DNA of 64,000 nt, taken from NCBI GenBank assembly GCA_949751835.1, contig CATKHK010000082.1, forward strand, positions 124,001 to 188,000, given 5' to 3'. A program made the translations under genes and the position numbers. A model generated the notes under the pieces. The model searched no databases. It was not told where the DNA came from and worked only from the letters and a program-made list of their open reading frames with translations. Position 1 is the stretch's first letter. Each line of letters begins with the position of its first letter. Origin of the DNA: Blepharisma japonicum. Lineage: Eukaryota; Ciliophora; Heterotrichea; Heterotrichida; Blepharismidae. This document shows, piece by piece, positions 53,634 to 64,000 of this stretch.

Positions 53634-53839
53634 TTTAATTATTTGCATGTAAAAAGCCTAATAATTCATCTAGAGATTGGCAATCTCCTATTCGACAGGC
53701 ATTTGCTAGAATTTTGCACTGGCTTATAATTTAACCTGTATTTTGGGCATAGTTGAGAAATTCAACAGTTGCAAGATTTTACCATTTATATCCATTATTG
53801 AGAGAATAGGGCATATTAAATAAATATATCATAATAAGT

Positions 53840-54721
53840 ATGAGTCATGCATTACCACCCAGTAGGACTCTGCACTCTCCAAATGGCAAACATACAGCTG
53901 AATCATCAGATCTTCAGCACCCAAAATTATCACCTGCAGGGCACAGCTCACCTGCATTTACACAAGGACCTAAGAAACCGCAAAATATATTTTTTAATGC
54001 TTCAATTTCAATTTCCCAGCTCAAAGTCATGGGAGATATTGATGTAATTGACGAAGAAGTTGATGAAAGCCCTGAAAGCAACAAAAATTGGGAAACCAAT
54101 AAAAGTAGGATAGATAATAAGAAAAATAAAAGCCCATCTCCCAATTCTGAAGGTGCAGAAAATATTGATGGAGAACTTTTAAAGGTCAAAAAGATTGATG
54201 AATTATTACCATTAGAGAAGACCCCTCCGCCGCCAGGCTTTGAAAAGCCCAAGGCTCCCAAAAAAAAATTTAATTGATCAGAGGTGGGATATGATTCAGA
54301 TTTCACACCCACTCCAGTTAGTGAAATCAAGCCAATGGAAAAAATAGTCAACCACATTGAAATCAGCCAAGAGCCAGTTGTCTTGCAAGCACCTCCGCTG
54401 AAGCCAGCAATTTTGAAAAGAAAAATAAGAGGAAATTATGAAGCTGAAAAAGTCAGTGGGATTAGGCATACAGGAATTCTTAAGTTTTATCAGCTTAAGA
54501 AGAGATTTGGGTTCATTTCGATGGATGATAACTCAAAAGATGTGTTCTTATGTGAAGATGACCTGATTCTTTCAGGAGTCAACCATAAAAAGTTCAAAAA
54601 AGACGTTTACAATAAAGTTCCAGTTCATCTTAGCTTTTTATTGAAGGAATATGAAGAAAAAGGCCAATTAAAGAGAAAAGCAGTTGAAATATTAGTAATT
54701 GAATCTAATAACTCTGCATAA
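53840..54721 (+). CDS. cold-shock-domain RNA-binding protein
   Basis: A 293-residue single-exon protein with TGA Trp at 54275-54277 (KKKFNWSEVGYDSD). The N-terminal 200 residues are Pro/Ser/Glu-rich and disordered with PPPPGFEKPKAPKKK. The C-terminal 80 residues are a cold-shock fold: GILKFYQLKKRFGFISMDD, then KDVFLCEDDLILSGV. RFGFI and DVFL are the RNP1- and RNP2-like strands that bind single-stranded nucleic acid. The loop KKFKKDVYNKVPVHLSFLL resembles the longer inserts of Y-box or LIN28-like proteins. It lacks zinc knuckles and RG repeats. Translational or mRNP control is likely from the fold. Confidence 0.85.
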
Positions 54722-54849
54722 CAGCATACAGATAAAAGGTGCATTTAAATCAGTCTATAATAATATCTAACTAAAACTTTTGTCTTGTATAGGCTTAGGC
54801 AGCTTCGTTAAGTTTCTAGCCAAAATATGATAATCTTTAACTATTTAAA

Positions 54850-55746
54850 ATGGAAGAATTCAATTGTTTAAATTTCGACTCCGCGATAAGTTCATCCCGA
54901 TATCCTAACAAAGCAAGCCTTGATCTCACAAATTGTACAAACACAGATACTGAAATAAATGCTTCTTATCGCTCTGAACGTATCCCAAAAGGTCAAAATA
55001 AACCAAAATTCATACAACTGAGTATCTCAAATGTATTGAAAGCAAATCAGTTCAAAGGGAGAAGTTCTTCAACAAACCCTTCGACTCCTACTACAACCTT
55101 ACAAAGAAAGCCATCCCTACCCACAGGTAAGACTCCTAAATTTCCAAGAGAAAGCTGCTCATTATCTCCAACTAGATGTGTAATCCCTATATCCAAAGTT
55201 TCATCCTGTGATGTAAGTTTTTCTATTAAATTGCAGGAAGATTTACTTAAAAGAACTTTAGAAAGAAAATTGCTTGCTCAGGTGGTAAAAATGAATAATG
55301 AAAGAGAAATTAGTGTAGAAAATCACAGAAGACAGAAAGAAGAGGATAAACCTATGAATGCAAGCAAAAAACTCATTGAAAAAGAAAACTCTATCTGCAA
55401 GATAGCGCCGATCAATAATAAAGAAATAAAGTATACCGAAATATATGCTAGACATCAACAATTGAAAGAAATTAATAATTTGAACACTACACAGTTAGGA
55501 GTATGTGCAAGATTAAATACTACAGGAGGGTCTTGCCAAGGACTTGGGTACTCTCAAAAAAGAAGGAGAAAAAATCAAGAAAACTTGACGATTGAAGTAA
55601 AAAATACATTTTCTTATAGCATGAAAAATGGATGTGGAAGCCCATTTTCTTCTAAAGATTTAGAAAAGAGGTATAATAAATTGACAGACCAGCTAGACAC
55701 GATATCTCAGAAGATTCAAGATGTTATTGATAAATGCTCTGATTAA
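54850..55746 (+). CDS. unknown Ser-rich protein with C-terminal coiled coil
   Basis: A 298-residue single-exon protein. The first 120 residues are low complexity, Ser/Thr/Pro-rich (SSSTNPSTPTTTLQRKPSLP) with many possible phosphosites. Two helical stretches follow: FSIKLQEDLLKRTLERKLLA (about 125-150) and a C-terminal coiled coil KRYNKLTDQLDTISQKIQDV. A run of basic residues (SQKRRRKNQEN) near 235 could be a nuclear signal. No recognised domain. Confidence 0.72.
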   Translation: MEEFNCLNFDSAISSSRYPNKASLDLTNCTNTDTEINASYRSERIPKGQNKPKFIQLSISNVLKANQFKGRSSSTNPSTPTTTLQRKPSLPTGKTPKFPRESCSLSPTRCVIPISKVSSCDVSFSIKLQEDLLKRTLERKLLAQVVKMNNEREISVENHRRQKEEDKPMNASKKLIEKENSICKIAPINNKEIKYTEIYARHQQLKEINNLNTTQLGVCARLNTTGGSCQGLGYSQKRRRKNQENLTIEVKNTFSYSMKNGCGSPFSSKDLEKRYNKLTDQLDTISQKIQDVIDKCSD

Positions 55747-56216
55747 TTTAAAAAGTGAAAAAATACATTTTTAATCTATTTAGAGAATTAATTTTAAAAT
55801 TGTTATTGCTATGAAAAAGTTGAAAAATACCTATGGATTTGTATAAATTAACTTTCTCGAAAACAGAAAATAAGAATGAACAAATTAAAAAAGCTATTAG
55901 ATGATTGATAATTTTAATAGATTCTAAGCAAGCCTAAATTAAAGTATGCTATTCCAATGAAAATAATAAAAGTATTCAATTGATATGCTTATACGTAAGA
56001 ACCAAGATTATGCATAATTTCAAATTGCAAAAACTAGATTATGAAGAAAAGCATAAGTATTGAGTATAATTCAGCACAGAATACTCTTAAAATTCATTCG
56101 CTCTCCATAGTTTTTCTCGTTAAAATATCGATATCATATTGTTGAATTAATTTCTTCATGGTCAGGACCTACCAGAATGGCATCCTATAATCTTAAATTC
56201 TCACGGTCTATAATAA
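55747..56216. other. intergenic, no gene seen
   Basis: A 470-bp A+T-rich region upstream of the first ABCC gene. No coding, tRNA or repeat signal. Confidence 0.45.
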
Positions 56217-59200
56217 ATGGAAGAGGCAAGGTTCAGCTACGATTCTTCAAATATTTTCAATGATTTATTTTTCACTTGGGCTTTTCCTGTTATAAGTTTT
56301 TACAAAAAGCATCCTCCTGAACCCTCAAATTTATTAAAAGTCCCAAAACGATTTTATATCAATGAGACTGTTGAGACTTTAGAAATCGAATGAGAGAAAG
56401 AATTAGTAAAGCCCAAGCCCAATTTTTTTAAAGCATTAATGAGAGTAATTTGATGGGACTGCTTAAAATATTTTGTTCCAGGTATTATTGGATACAATCT
56501 CAGCTTAATCCAATCTTTATTAGTCATTTATTTAATAAACTTCATACAAGATAGTGGCACAGAGACCTGGGTAGGTGCTTGCTATGTAATAGCTTATGCT
56601 GGAGCATCGCTTGGCAATTGTTTGCTTTTGAATTATTCGGTTTTCAAAGTTTGAACCCTAATTATTAAAGTAAAAGCCATAGTTCCAATGCTTTTATATA
56701 AAAAAATCCTAAATGTTTCTCATACAGTGATATCCCAAGGAAATGCAAAGGGAAAAGTCGCCAATGTCATCGCTTCAGAGCTTGAATTTTTGGACCAAAT
56801 GATTGTCTTAATTTTACTTTTTGCTATTCCAACCTATCTAATAGGCGCATTTTTGATTTTGGGATTTACTATAGGTGTTGCTGGGATAATTGGTATCCTT
56901 GTTGTCATACTGCATTGCCCTATAAACTACATTTTAGGAAAAATGACAGGAAAATATAGGATGAAAGTTGCTATGCAGACAGATGGAAGAATAAAAATGA
57001 TCACAAATTTGATTGAAGGAATTAGAATTGTCAAGCTTTATGGGTGGGAATCGCCATATTTAGAAGCAATTTTTTTGAAAAGAAGAGCGGAAATAAAAGC
57101 AGCAATTAGCAAAATTAATTTTCTATGTCTTTATAGGATGATTGGTGGTGGAGGAGTTGGACTAGTACTTTTCGTGACTTTTGCTATACAGTGGGGGCTA
57201 GGAAATTCTTTAGACCCTGGGGTTGTGTTTAGTACAGTAACTATTTTAATGGTGACCCATATTCTCGTTTCCATTGTTGGTGCAATGTCTGTGGTCCAAT
57301 TATTTTTATTTGCAATTTCAATGAAAAGAATTACAGAGAATTTACTAATGAAGAGCAGAAACCCAAAAGCTGTTTCTGAGAGTGAAAAATATGCAGTTCA
57401 GGCTAAAAATGCTTCTTTTGCATGGAATGATATTCCTGAGGAAAACAGCCATAAAACTCAAGAAAATCTCATTGAGCCTACAACAGCAACAAGTGAGTTG
57501 GTTCTCACAAATTTAAATATTAAAATAATACCAGGAGAGCTTCTCGTTGTTATTGGCCCAGTTGGGTGTGGTAAAAGTAGTTTACTCATGGGATTGTTGC
57601 AAGAAATACCTCTTGTAGATGGCAAACTTAATATTGGAGAAAAAATTTCATTTGCAGGAGATGATCCATGAATAATTCCAGGAAGTCTCAAAGATAATAT
57701 ATTAATGGGAACTGAACTTGATGAAGCTTTCTATAGAAAGACTCTCTACGCTTGTGCTTTAGAAAAAGATATCGAAAGTTTCCCTTTTAAAGATAATACA
57801 GTAGTAGGCGATAGAGGTATAACTCTCAGTGGAGGACAAAAAGCCAGGCTAAGTCTTGCTAGGGCTGTTTATTCAAGGCGTGATATTGTTCTCTTAGATG
57901 ACCCATTGAGCGCTGTAGATGCCGAAGTTGGCCATCATCTATTTGAAAAATGTATTAAAGAAATACTGAAAGACAAAACAGTCGTTTTAGCCACTCATCA
58001 AATACATTTCATGTCTGATGCCGATAAAATTTTAGTCCTGGAGAAAGGAAGACAAGTCTTTTTTGGAAACTACCAAGAGTTAACAGAAAGAGAAGATATT
58101 ACACATATCGTAGGAGAATTAAGGAAAGAAAATGATGAAGAAGAATTAGAGATTGTGAAGAAAAGAGAAACTGAAGGGGGAGAAAAAACATCAGAAACCA
58201 AAGACAAGTTGACTATACAAGAAGAGGAAAGAGCAAGCGGATCAGTTCCAATATCAATTTATTTTAGATTTTTGATATATGGCTATAAATCATACTTGAT
58301 TTTTCCTTTTGTTGTTTTAGTCTTAGTTATTGCCCAAGTTTTTTATATTGCGATTGTTTGATGGCTTGCTATATGGGCTTCACAATCAGATTCAGACCAA
58401 GAAGACTCCATCTACCTATGAATTTTAGCGATAATTGTTGTTGCTCATTATGTTTTTGCCTATATTAGAGGCTATATTCTTGGAGTTGGGATGATTGTTT
58501 CCTCAAAGCATCTACACAATAGAGCTTTGGAAGGAATGACGAAGACAGAATCTGTTTTTTATGATAAAAACCCAACAGGAAGGATGATAAATCGCTTTTC
58601 TAAAGACACATTGGTTATGGATGAAGTTTTAACAATTTTCTTTTTTGATTTGATTAATAATACAATTACCTTGCTGGCCAATATTATCGTAGCTGTGATT
58701 ATAGCTCCTCCAAATGTAGCTGTGCTTTTTGGGCTAATTGTTTATCTAACGCTACTTATGCGGTATATAGTTCCTGTGACAAAGGATTTAAGAAGAATTG
58801 AAATGGTTTCTAAAAGCCCTATTTTATCATTAGTAAACTCCTCTGTGCATGGCCTTGTAACGATAAGAACTCTTGGATTCCAATCAAAATTCATCCAAGA
58901 CATGAAAGATGCAATCACATATAATATGAGAGCTTTGTTAGGATATCAAGTTGTGCTAAGATGTAGCCAAGTCTACACAGAGCTCGGTGCTACGGTAGTT
59001 AACGTCATTAATATTATTGTCTTCATGCTCTATAAAGACGCAATGGATAAAAGTTTGGTTGCCATGAGCATTTCCTTAATTATTTCCTGTTGTGGAGTTT
59101 CAGGCTATTGGGCCAAGACTATGGTAGAAACTGAAAATCTTATGGCGTCTCCTCAAAGGTTGATAGAATATGCAGATATGCCAAGTGAAGGGGAATTTGA

Positions 59201-59999
59201 AACGAAAGAGCCATTTCACATTACTAAAGGGAAAATTGAGTTCCAAAATCTTTCTATGAAATATAGGGATAATTTTGACCTTGTCATAAAAGACCTTTCC
59301 TTGACTATTGAAGCTGGAAAAACAGTCGGAATAGTTGGCCGCACTGGAGCTGGAAAATCTTCTATAATGCAAGTTCTTTTTAGGCTTACCAATCCATGCA
59401 CTGGTACCATACTTCTTGATAACCAAGATTATAGATATGCAGGCCTCCATCAGCTTAGAAAGCAAATGTCAGTCATTCCGCAGTTTCCTACAATTTTTAT
59501 GGCTAGTTTTAGGGATAATCTTGATCCATTTCATGAACATTCTGATGAAGATATTATTGATGTGATACAGCAAACTAAATTGTCAGGCCTTATCAATTCA
59601 TATCCAAAAGGTTTAAACACTATGCTTATTGGGGAAGGAGGGAATTTATCAGCTGGAGAAAAGCAGTTGATATGCTTAGCAAGAGCCCTCATAAGAAAAA
59701 ATAAAATTGTGATGATGGATGAAGCTACTGCAAATGTAGACCATGAGACTGACAAGTTCATACATAAACAAATCAAGACGAAATTTTCAGAAAGTACTGT
59801 TCTCATTGTAGCTCACAGACTGAGAACTGTTATTGATGCAGATATGATTATTTTCATGGAGTCTGGAACGTGCAAAGAGTATGGATCTCCTTATGAATTG
59901 GGAAATAATGAAAAGTCAGCATTTAGGAAAATGATTATGAGCACAGGGCCTCAAGAGTCACAACATTTGCTAAAGAAAATTTCATTGTTTGAAGATTAA
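56217..59999 (+). CDS. ABCC-type full ABC transporter
   Basis: A 1260-residue single-exon protein with many TGA Trp codons; at 57669-57671 TGA supplies the Trp of DDPWIIPGS, an ABCC signature. Layout is short MRP (no TMD0): L0-like start FNDLFFTWAFPVI, TMD1, NBD1 (Walker A GPVGCGKSS about 447; LSGGQKARLSLARA about 536; Walker B IVLLDDPLSAVD), TMD2 (includes FYDKNPTGRMINRFSKD) and NBD2 (GRTGAGKSS about 1040; LSAGEKQLICLARA; IVMMDEATANVD). NBD1 has Asp where NBD2 has the catalytic Glu, the usual ABCC asymmetry. ABCC4-like pumps export organic anions and conjugates. A related gene follows in tandem. Confidence 0.96.
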
Positions 60000-61845
60000 T
60001 AAGCTAGTATTTGTTTTCACTCATAATAAAATAGTAAAATAGAAATTCAAAGTATCATTAAATTTAGATAATAACTTTTATAATGCTAAAACTTAAAAAA
60101 TAGAAGATATATGATTTTCGAAGTCATTTTGCTCTGCATTAGTCTTTAACACTAGTCTTTCTTCTTACAGTTCTTAGATCAGATGGATATGTTTTAAAAT
60201 AAATAAACAACTAAAAATAATACTTTGAGTTTTTGGTATACCATTCTAAGACTGAATTTGTTGTCATAAAGTCTTTTCCGAAATTTAAAAAAAAGCCAAT
60301 TTCGTAAATTGAGAATTAAAACATCTTAAGTTGTAAAGTTCATGTTTTATAATGGGAACTATTATTATTTCGCGCACATAATCATGTTTGCGCCAAAGTT
60401 AGAAGTAGTAACCCAAAGGGATTTTGCAGCTTTGAACAGTTGTGGATGAGCTTGTAGAGCACCTGGCGGTGCTGGAGGATCCTAAAGAATCACTGTAAAG
60501 GAGGAAGAATTGGAGAGGTAGAAGGTGCACGAGATGAATTCTGAGAGGTGACTGCAAAATTCTATATGCCCTCATTGGAGGTGCAAGTAGGTGATGCATT
60601 AGAGTTTTGCGAAGTTTTATGAAGTTTTAAGAAGTTTTTATGAAGTTTATGGAGTTTTAAGAAGTTTTTATGAAGTTTATGAAGTTTTTATGAAGTTTGT
60701 ATTTGAAGTTTTTTGTGAAGTTTGTATTTGAAGCTTATGGAAAGTAATTGGTCTCAGATGCGACGATAACCATTAGAGTTTTAAGATTCTAAAGTACCTA
60801 AACAAAGGTGGATGACTTTAATTTTTTAATAATTAATCATGCTATTAGTCCCAACATGCTCTTTCATCCTACTTCCATAAATGCTACTCTTGATTGGCAA
60901 TTCCACACGGTGAGAACCTGCACTTGCATTCATCTGACTGCTTCCTTTGCTGTCTAAATTTCCTCAGCTTGATTTCACGCTTATAGCAAAAAATTTCCCT
61001 AAAACTTTTAAAAATAAAGGTGACTCATTTTTACCTAATTATGAAAAGATTATTCTAGTTAAAATAAGTTCCAGTTTGGAACTAAGCAAACATAAAAATT
61101 AAAAACAGCAGACTAACCAAGAACAAATGCAATAAAGCTTTCTAAAATAAAAAAATTAATGTTTATAACGAATTCATTTCCTAGAAATCTCTATCTATGA
61201 TAAGTAAAATAAGAATCAGTTAATTTTAAGAGGCTTTGTGAAATTAATAAAAAAAACTTTTTCCAAATTATCTGTTTAAAAAATATCAATGCTTATTTGT
61301 GTATAATAATATAAGGAGTTAGTAAATAAAGGATTATGAATGCCAAGAATCAAATGAAACTTTAAAAATGGCGGAATTTATTATCCATATATAAATTCTT
61401 TGAAAATTCTGTATTTTAAGGTTAATTATAATTTTTTGCCACTAAGAGCTTTATGAGTAACTGACTAAATTTTAATTAGTTCCTTCAATTTTGATGAGAG
61501 TATCAGACTTTTGGGTATCTGCAAAATTAATCAAAAATTCTAAATGCCCATAAAAAAAGAGAAAAGGATTGCTCAAAGTGCAAATGATCAAACAAAAATA
61601 GTCTTAAAGTCTAAGGAAAAGCATTTAAAGACTTATTCTATTAATACTCAATTATGATAGATCAAGAGATTGCAATCTTGACGGAATTTTAAAGAGTGTT
61701 AAATCTAATCTTAGATTTTATAACGGTGGGAATAATTTCAATTAAAATTCTAAACATGTTGCCTATTTATGGCTTATTTTAAGTGTTTTTGCTATATTTA
61801 TCAGGCATTTATTTTCCACAAAATGCACACACAAATATATATATA
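60000..61845. other. long spacer between tandem ABCC genes
   Basis: 1846 bp without a supported gene, the longest in the window. From 60360 to 60600 the sequence is visibly richer in G+C (30 of 60 bases in 60421-60480) than anything else intergenic here; frames there break after about 35 codons. A GAAGTTTT minisatellite follows (60611-60740). The rest, 60750-61845, is ordinary A+T-rich sequence with one weak 38-codon frame at 61544-61660. Confidence 0.5.
60611..60740 (+). repeat. GAAGTTTT minisatellite
   Basis: About twelve irregular copies of a 9-13-bp unit beginning GAAGTTT and ending in T/A (GAAGTTTTAT, GAAGTTTTTAT, GAAGTTTGTATTT). A higher-order copy of about 30 bp is visible: the words starting at 60631 and 60661 are nearly the same. 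The array lies next to the G+C-richer island. Confidence 0.85.
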
Positions 61846-64000
61846 ATGTCCAGTCCAGTTTTTGCTTATGATAAAGCAAACATATTCAATGATTTATTTA
61901 TGACGTGAGCCTTTCCATGCATTCATTTCTGAAATAAAAATAAGCCCTCACCACTAAACTTAATTGAAGTTCCAAAACGAATTAAGTTTGATGAATCCCT
62001 TTTACGTTTAGAAAAAGCGTGGGAGGTAGAATCCCAAAAGCCGCATCCAAGTTTTAGAAGAGTCTTGATAAAAGAATTTGGTTGGGAATTCTTTAAATTC
62101 TGTTTGCCAGGAATCTTTGGGAGTAACCTTTCACTTGTCCAGGCAATACTCGTCATATATCTTACCCAATATATGACAGATGATAATGCTAGCGGCAGTG
62201 ATGGCATTATGTATGTAATTGCCTATGCTATTACAGCATTAAGCTATTATTATTTTTTGAATCTCTCGACCTTTAGGGTTCATACATTAATAGCAAGAAT
62301 TAAAGCAATCATCCCATGTCTACTGTATAAGAAATTGTTAAAACTTTCCAATGTCAGTTTGAATCAGGGAAATATCAAGGGGAAACTAGCCAATTTGATA
62401 GCATCAGAGGTAGAATTTATAGACGGTTTGGCAACTTTGAATTTTTTACTTTCAATTCCAACATTTCTGATAGGTGCTTTTTTTATTTTGGGTTTTTATT
62501 TAGGGCCTGCAGGTATTATTGGACTTTTAATATCCATTCTTCATTTCCCACTTTTGACTCTACTTGCTAGGTGGGCCGGAAGGTTCCGAGTCAAAGTTGC
62601 TCTTTTTGCTGATTCTCGAATAAAAATGATTACAAATTTAATAGAGGGCATTCGAATAGTAAAATTATATGGATGAGAAGATCCGTATTTAGATCGTATT
62701 TACTACAAGCGAGTACAAGAAATTAAAGAGGCCCTACGCAAACTAAAAGTGCAATCTCTCAACAAAATGGCAGGACCTGGAGGAATAGGCATAGTTTTAT
62801 TTGTGACTTTCATAATTTACATTTATCTTGGAAACACAATAGAGCCAGGTGTAACTTTTTCGACTGTCACAATCTTAGTAATAGGCCATAACTTAATAGC
62901 AGATGCAGGAGCTGTTGCAGTAATACAAATTTATATGTTAACTGTATCGATGAAAAGATTAACTGATTTTTTGATGATGAAAAATAGAGAATTTATAAAA
63001 TTCGAAGAAAATTCTAATTGTGAAATTAGCATAAGCAATGATAATTCTCAAAAAAAAATAGGTTATGAAGTTAACGTAGCGAAAGCTAACTTTAGCTGGA
63101 GTGAAGCTAAAACAAATAATACAGAAGATTATATGTCTAGTAGAGATTCTATTTTGGCTTCAGATGAAAGTCTTAACTGCTTGAATGATATAAACATCAA
63201 ACTCAATAAGGGAGAATTATTAATTGTAATCGGACCTGTTGGAAGTGGCAAAACAAGCTTACTCATGGGAATTATGCAAGAAATTGCATTGGTTTCAGGG
63301 AAAATTTATTTAAATGGAAAAGTTGCATACTCTGGAGAAGACCCATGGATAACTTCAAGTAGTATCAGAGATAATATATTAATGGGCTTGGAATATGATG
63401 AAGAATTATATAAATCAGTAATTCATGCTTGTGCATTAGAGCCTGATATAGAAAGTTTCGCATTTGGAGATAGCACAGTTGTAGGTGATCGGGGAATCAC
63501 TTTAAGTGGCGGACAAAAAGCAAGGTTAAGCCTGGCAAGAGCAATTTATACAAATAGAGACATAATGCTACTTGACGATCCTTTAAGTGCTGTCGACGCA
63601 GAAGTGTGCGAACATATTTTCAAGCATTGCATCAAAGAATATTTAAAAGATAAAGCTGTTATTTTAGCAACTCACCAAATTCATTATATATCTCAAGCTG
63701 ATAAAATTTTGATCTTAGATAAAGGAAGTCAGCTATTTTTTGGAACTTATACAGAATTACAAGAAAAAGAAGAACTAAAGTATATTGTAGGCGAACTTCT
63801 TACTAACTCTGATAGAGAAAAAGATGAAAAGGCTGAAGTTTTGAAGGAAGTGACGGAAGAAAAAGCTACTGTAAAAGATAAGTTGTCAATAGAAGAAGAA
63901 GAAATTGAGAAGGGCTCAGTTCCTCTGAGTGTTTATTTTAAATTTTGACTATTTGGATTTAGAACATGGCTAACATTCCCAGTTGTGATCTTTATAATAA
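61846..64000 (+). CDS. ABCC-type ABC transporter, 3' end beyond window
   Basis: At least 718 residues, cut by the window end inside the second transmembrane domain. It is a tandem paralogue of the gene at 56217: the start ANIFNDLFMTWAFPCI, KLYGWEDPYLDRIYYKR (TGA Trp at 62674) and the NBD1 order agree block for block. Walker A is GPVGSGKTS (about 463), then DPWITSSSIRDN, LSGGQKARLSLARAIY (about 552) and IMLLDDPLSAVD. It has an extra Asn/Ser-rich insert before NBD1 compared with its neighbour. The last visible codons give FWLFGFRTWLTFPVV, the entry to TMD2. Same presumed role: export of organic anions or conjugates. Confidence 0.94.

Noticed and set aside
53914-54357. 147-codon frame antisense to the cold-shock-domain gene
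   Set aside because: Ser/Leu/Gly-rich mirror of the Pro/Ser/Glu-rich sense protein, with no domain.
60399-60599. Minus-strand 66-codon frame in the G+C-richer island
   Set aside because: Low-complexity Leu/Ser/His content, no conserved motif, and it lies antisense to equally weak frames; not supportable as a gene.
61544-61660. Short basic 38-codon frame starting MPIKKEKRIAQ
   Set aside because: Too short, no homologous feel, and A+T-rich surroundings make such frames common by chance.
1-64000. tRNA, rRNA, CRISPR, transposon, telomere or virus-like elements
   Set aside because: Scanning both strands of the spacers showed no convincing A/B box pairs, rRNA core words, spaced repeats, transposase or polymerase motifs, long terminal repeats or telomere tracts.

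Overview
The window reads as macronuclear, gene-dense, A+T-rich DNA from a heterotrich ciliate, most likely Blepharisma or a close relative. Two signs support this. First, TGA is read as tryptophan throughout: it falls at Trp positions in well-conserved families (SF3B1, SKI2, ABC transporters, protein kinases), and genes end only in TAA or TAG. Second, every intron I could place is 15 or 16 nt long, starts GTA and ends AG, and nearly all carry an A at position 10. Stentor shares the tiny introns but uses the standard code. The species call is inference; the code and the introns are seen directly. Every gene model below was built by reading TGA as Trp and removing these micro-introns.

Layout. 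1-11 kb: an AMPK/MARK-like kinase with a UBA-like tail, a SKI2 RNA helicase, two coiled-coil proteins, an F-box/LRR protein and an MFS transporter. 11-21 kb: a small type I membrane protein, a PAP2-like membrane protein, a decayed gene fragment, a myristoylation-motif CDPK, a large unrecognised protein, a LITAF-like protein, an acidic MGCG protein and a four-exon SERINC. 21-30 kb: cytosolic HSP90 with a heat-shock element just upstream, a second CDPK, a dynamin-like GTPase, a small secreted protein, a GOST-like 7TM protein, a stand-alone MoaC and a coiled-coil gene. 30-45 kb: SF3B1, a MUL1-like E3, a papain-fold protease with Ser in place of the catalytic Cys, 14-3-3, coiled-coil genes (one a paralogue of the gene at 28.7-29.6 kb), a MARCH-type E3, a START-domain protein, a peroxisomal-type carrier and a cyclic-nucleotide phosphodiesterase. 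45-56 kb: membrane proteins, a ubiquitin-like protein, a HAD-like protein, a p62-like PB1-ZZ-UBA protein, a cold-shock-domain protein and several basic unknowns. 56-64 kb: two tandem ABCC transporters, the second cut by the window end, separated by about 1.8 kb holding a G+C-richer island and a GAAGTTTT minisatellite.

There is no operon logic; this is a mixed housekeeping region. Shared themes are calcium/cAMP signalling (two CDPKs, PDE, 14-3-3), ubiquitin and autophagy (F-box, MUL1, MARCH, Ub-like, p62-like), RNA processing (SKI2, SF3B1) and membrane transport. Convergent neighbours are often separated by only 19-35 bp. I saw no tRNA, rRNA, CRISPR array, transposon or virus-like element.
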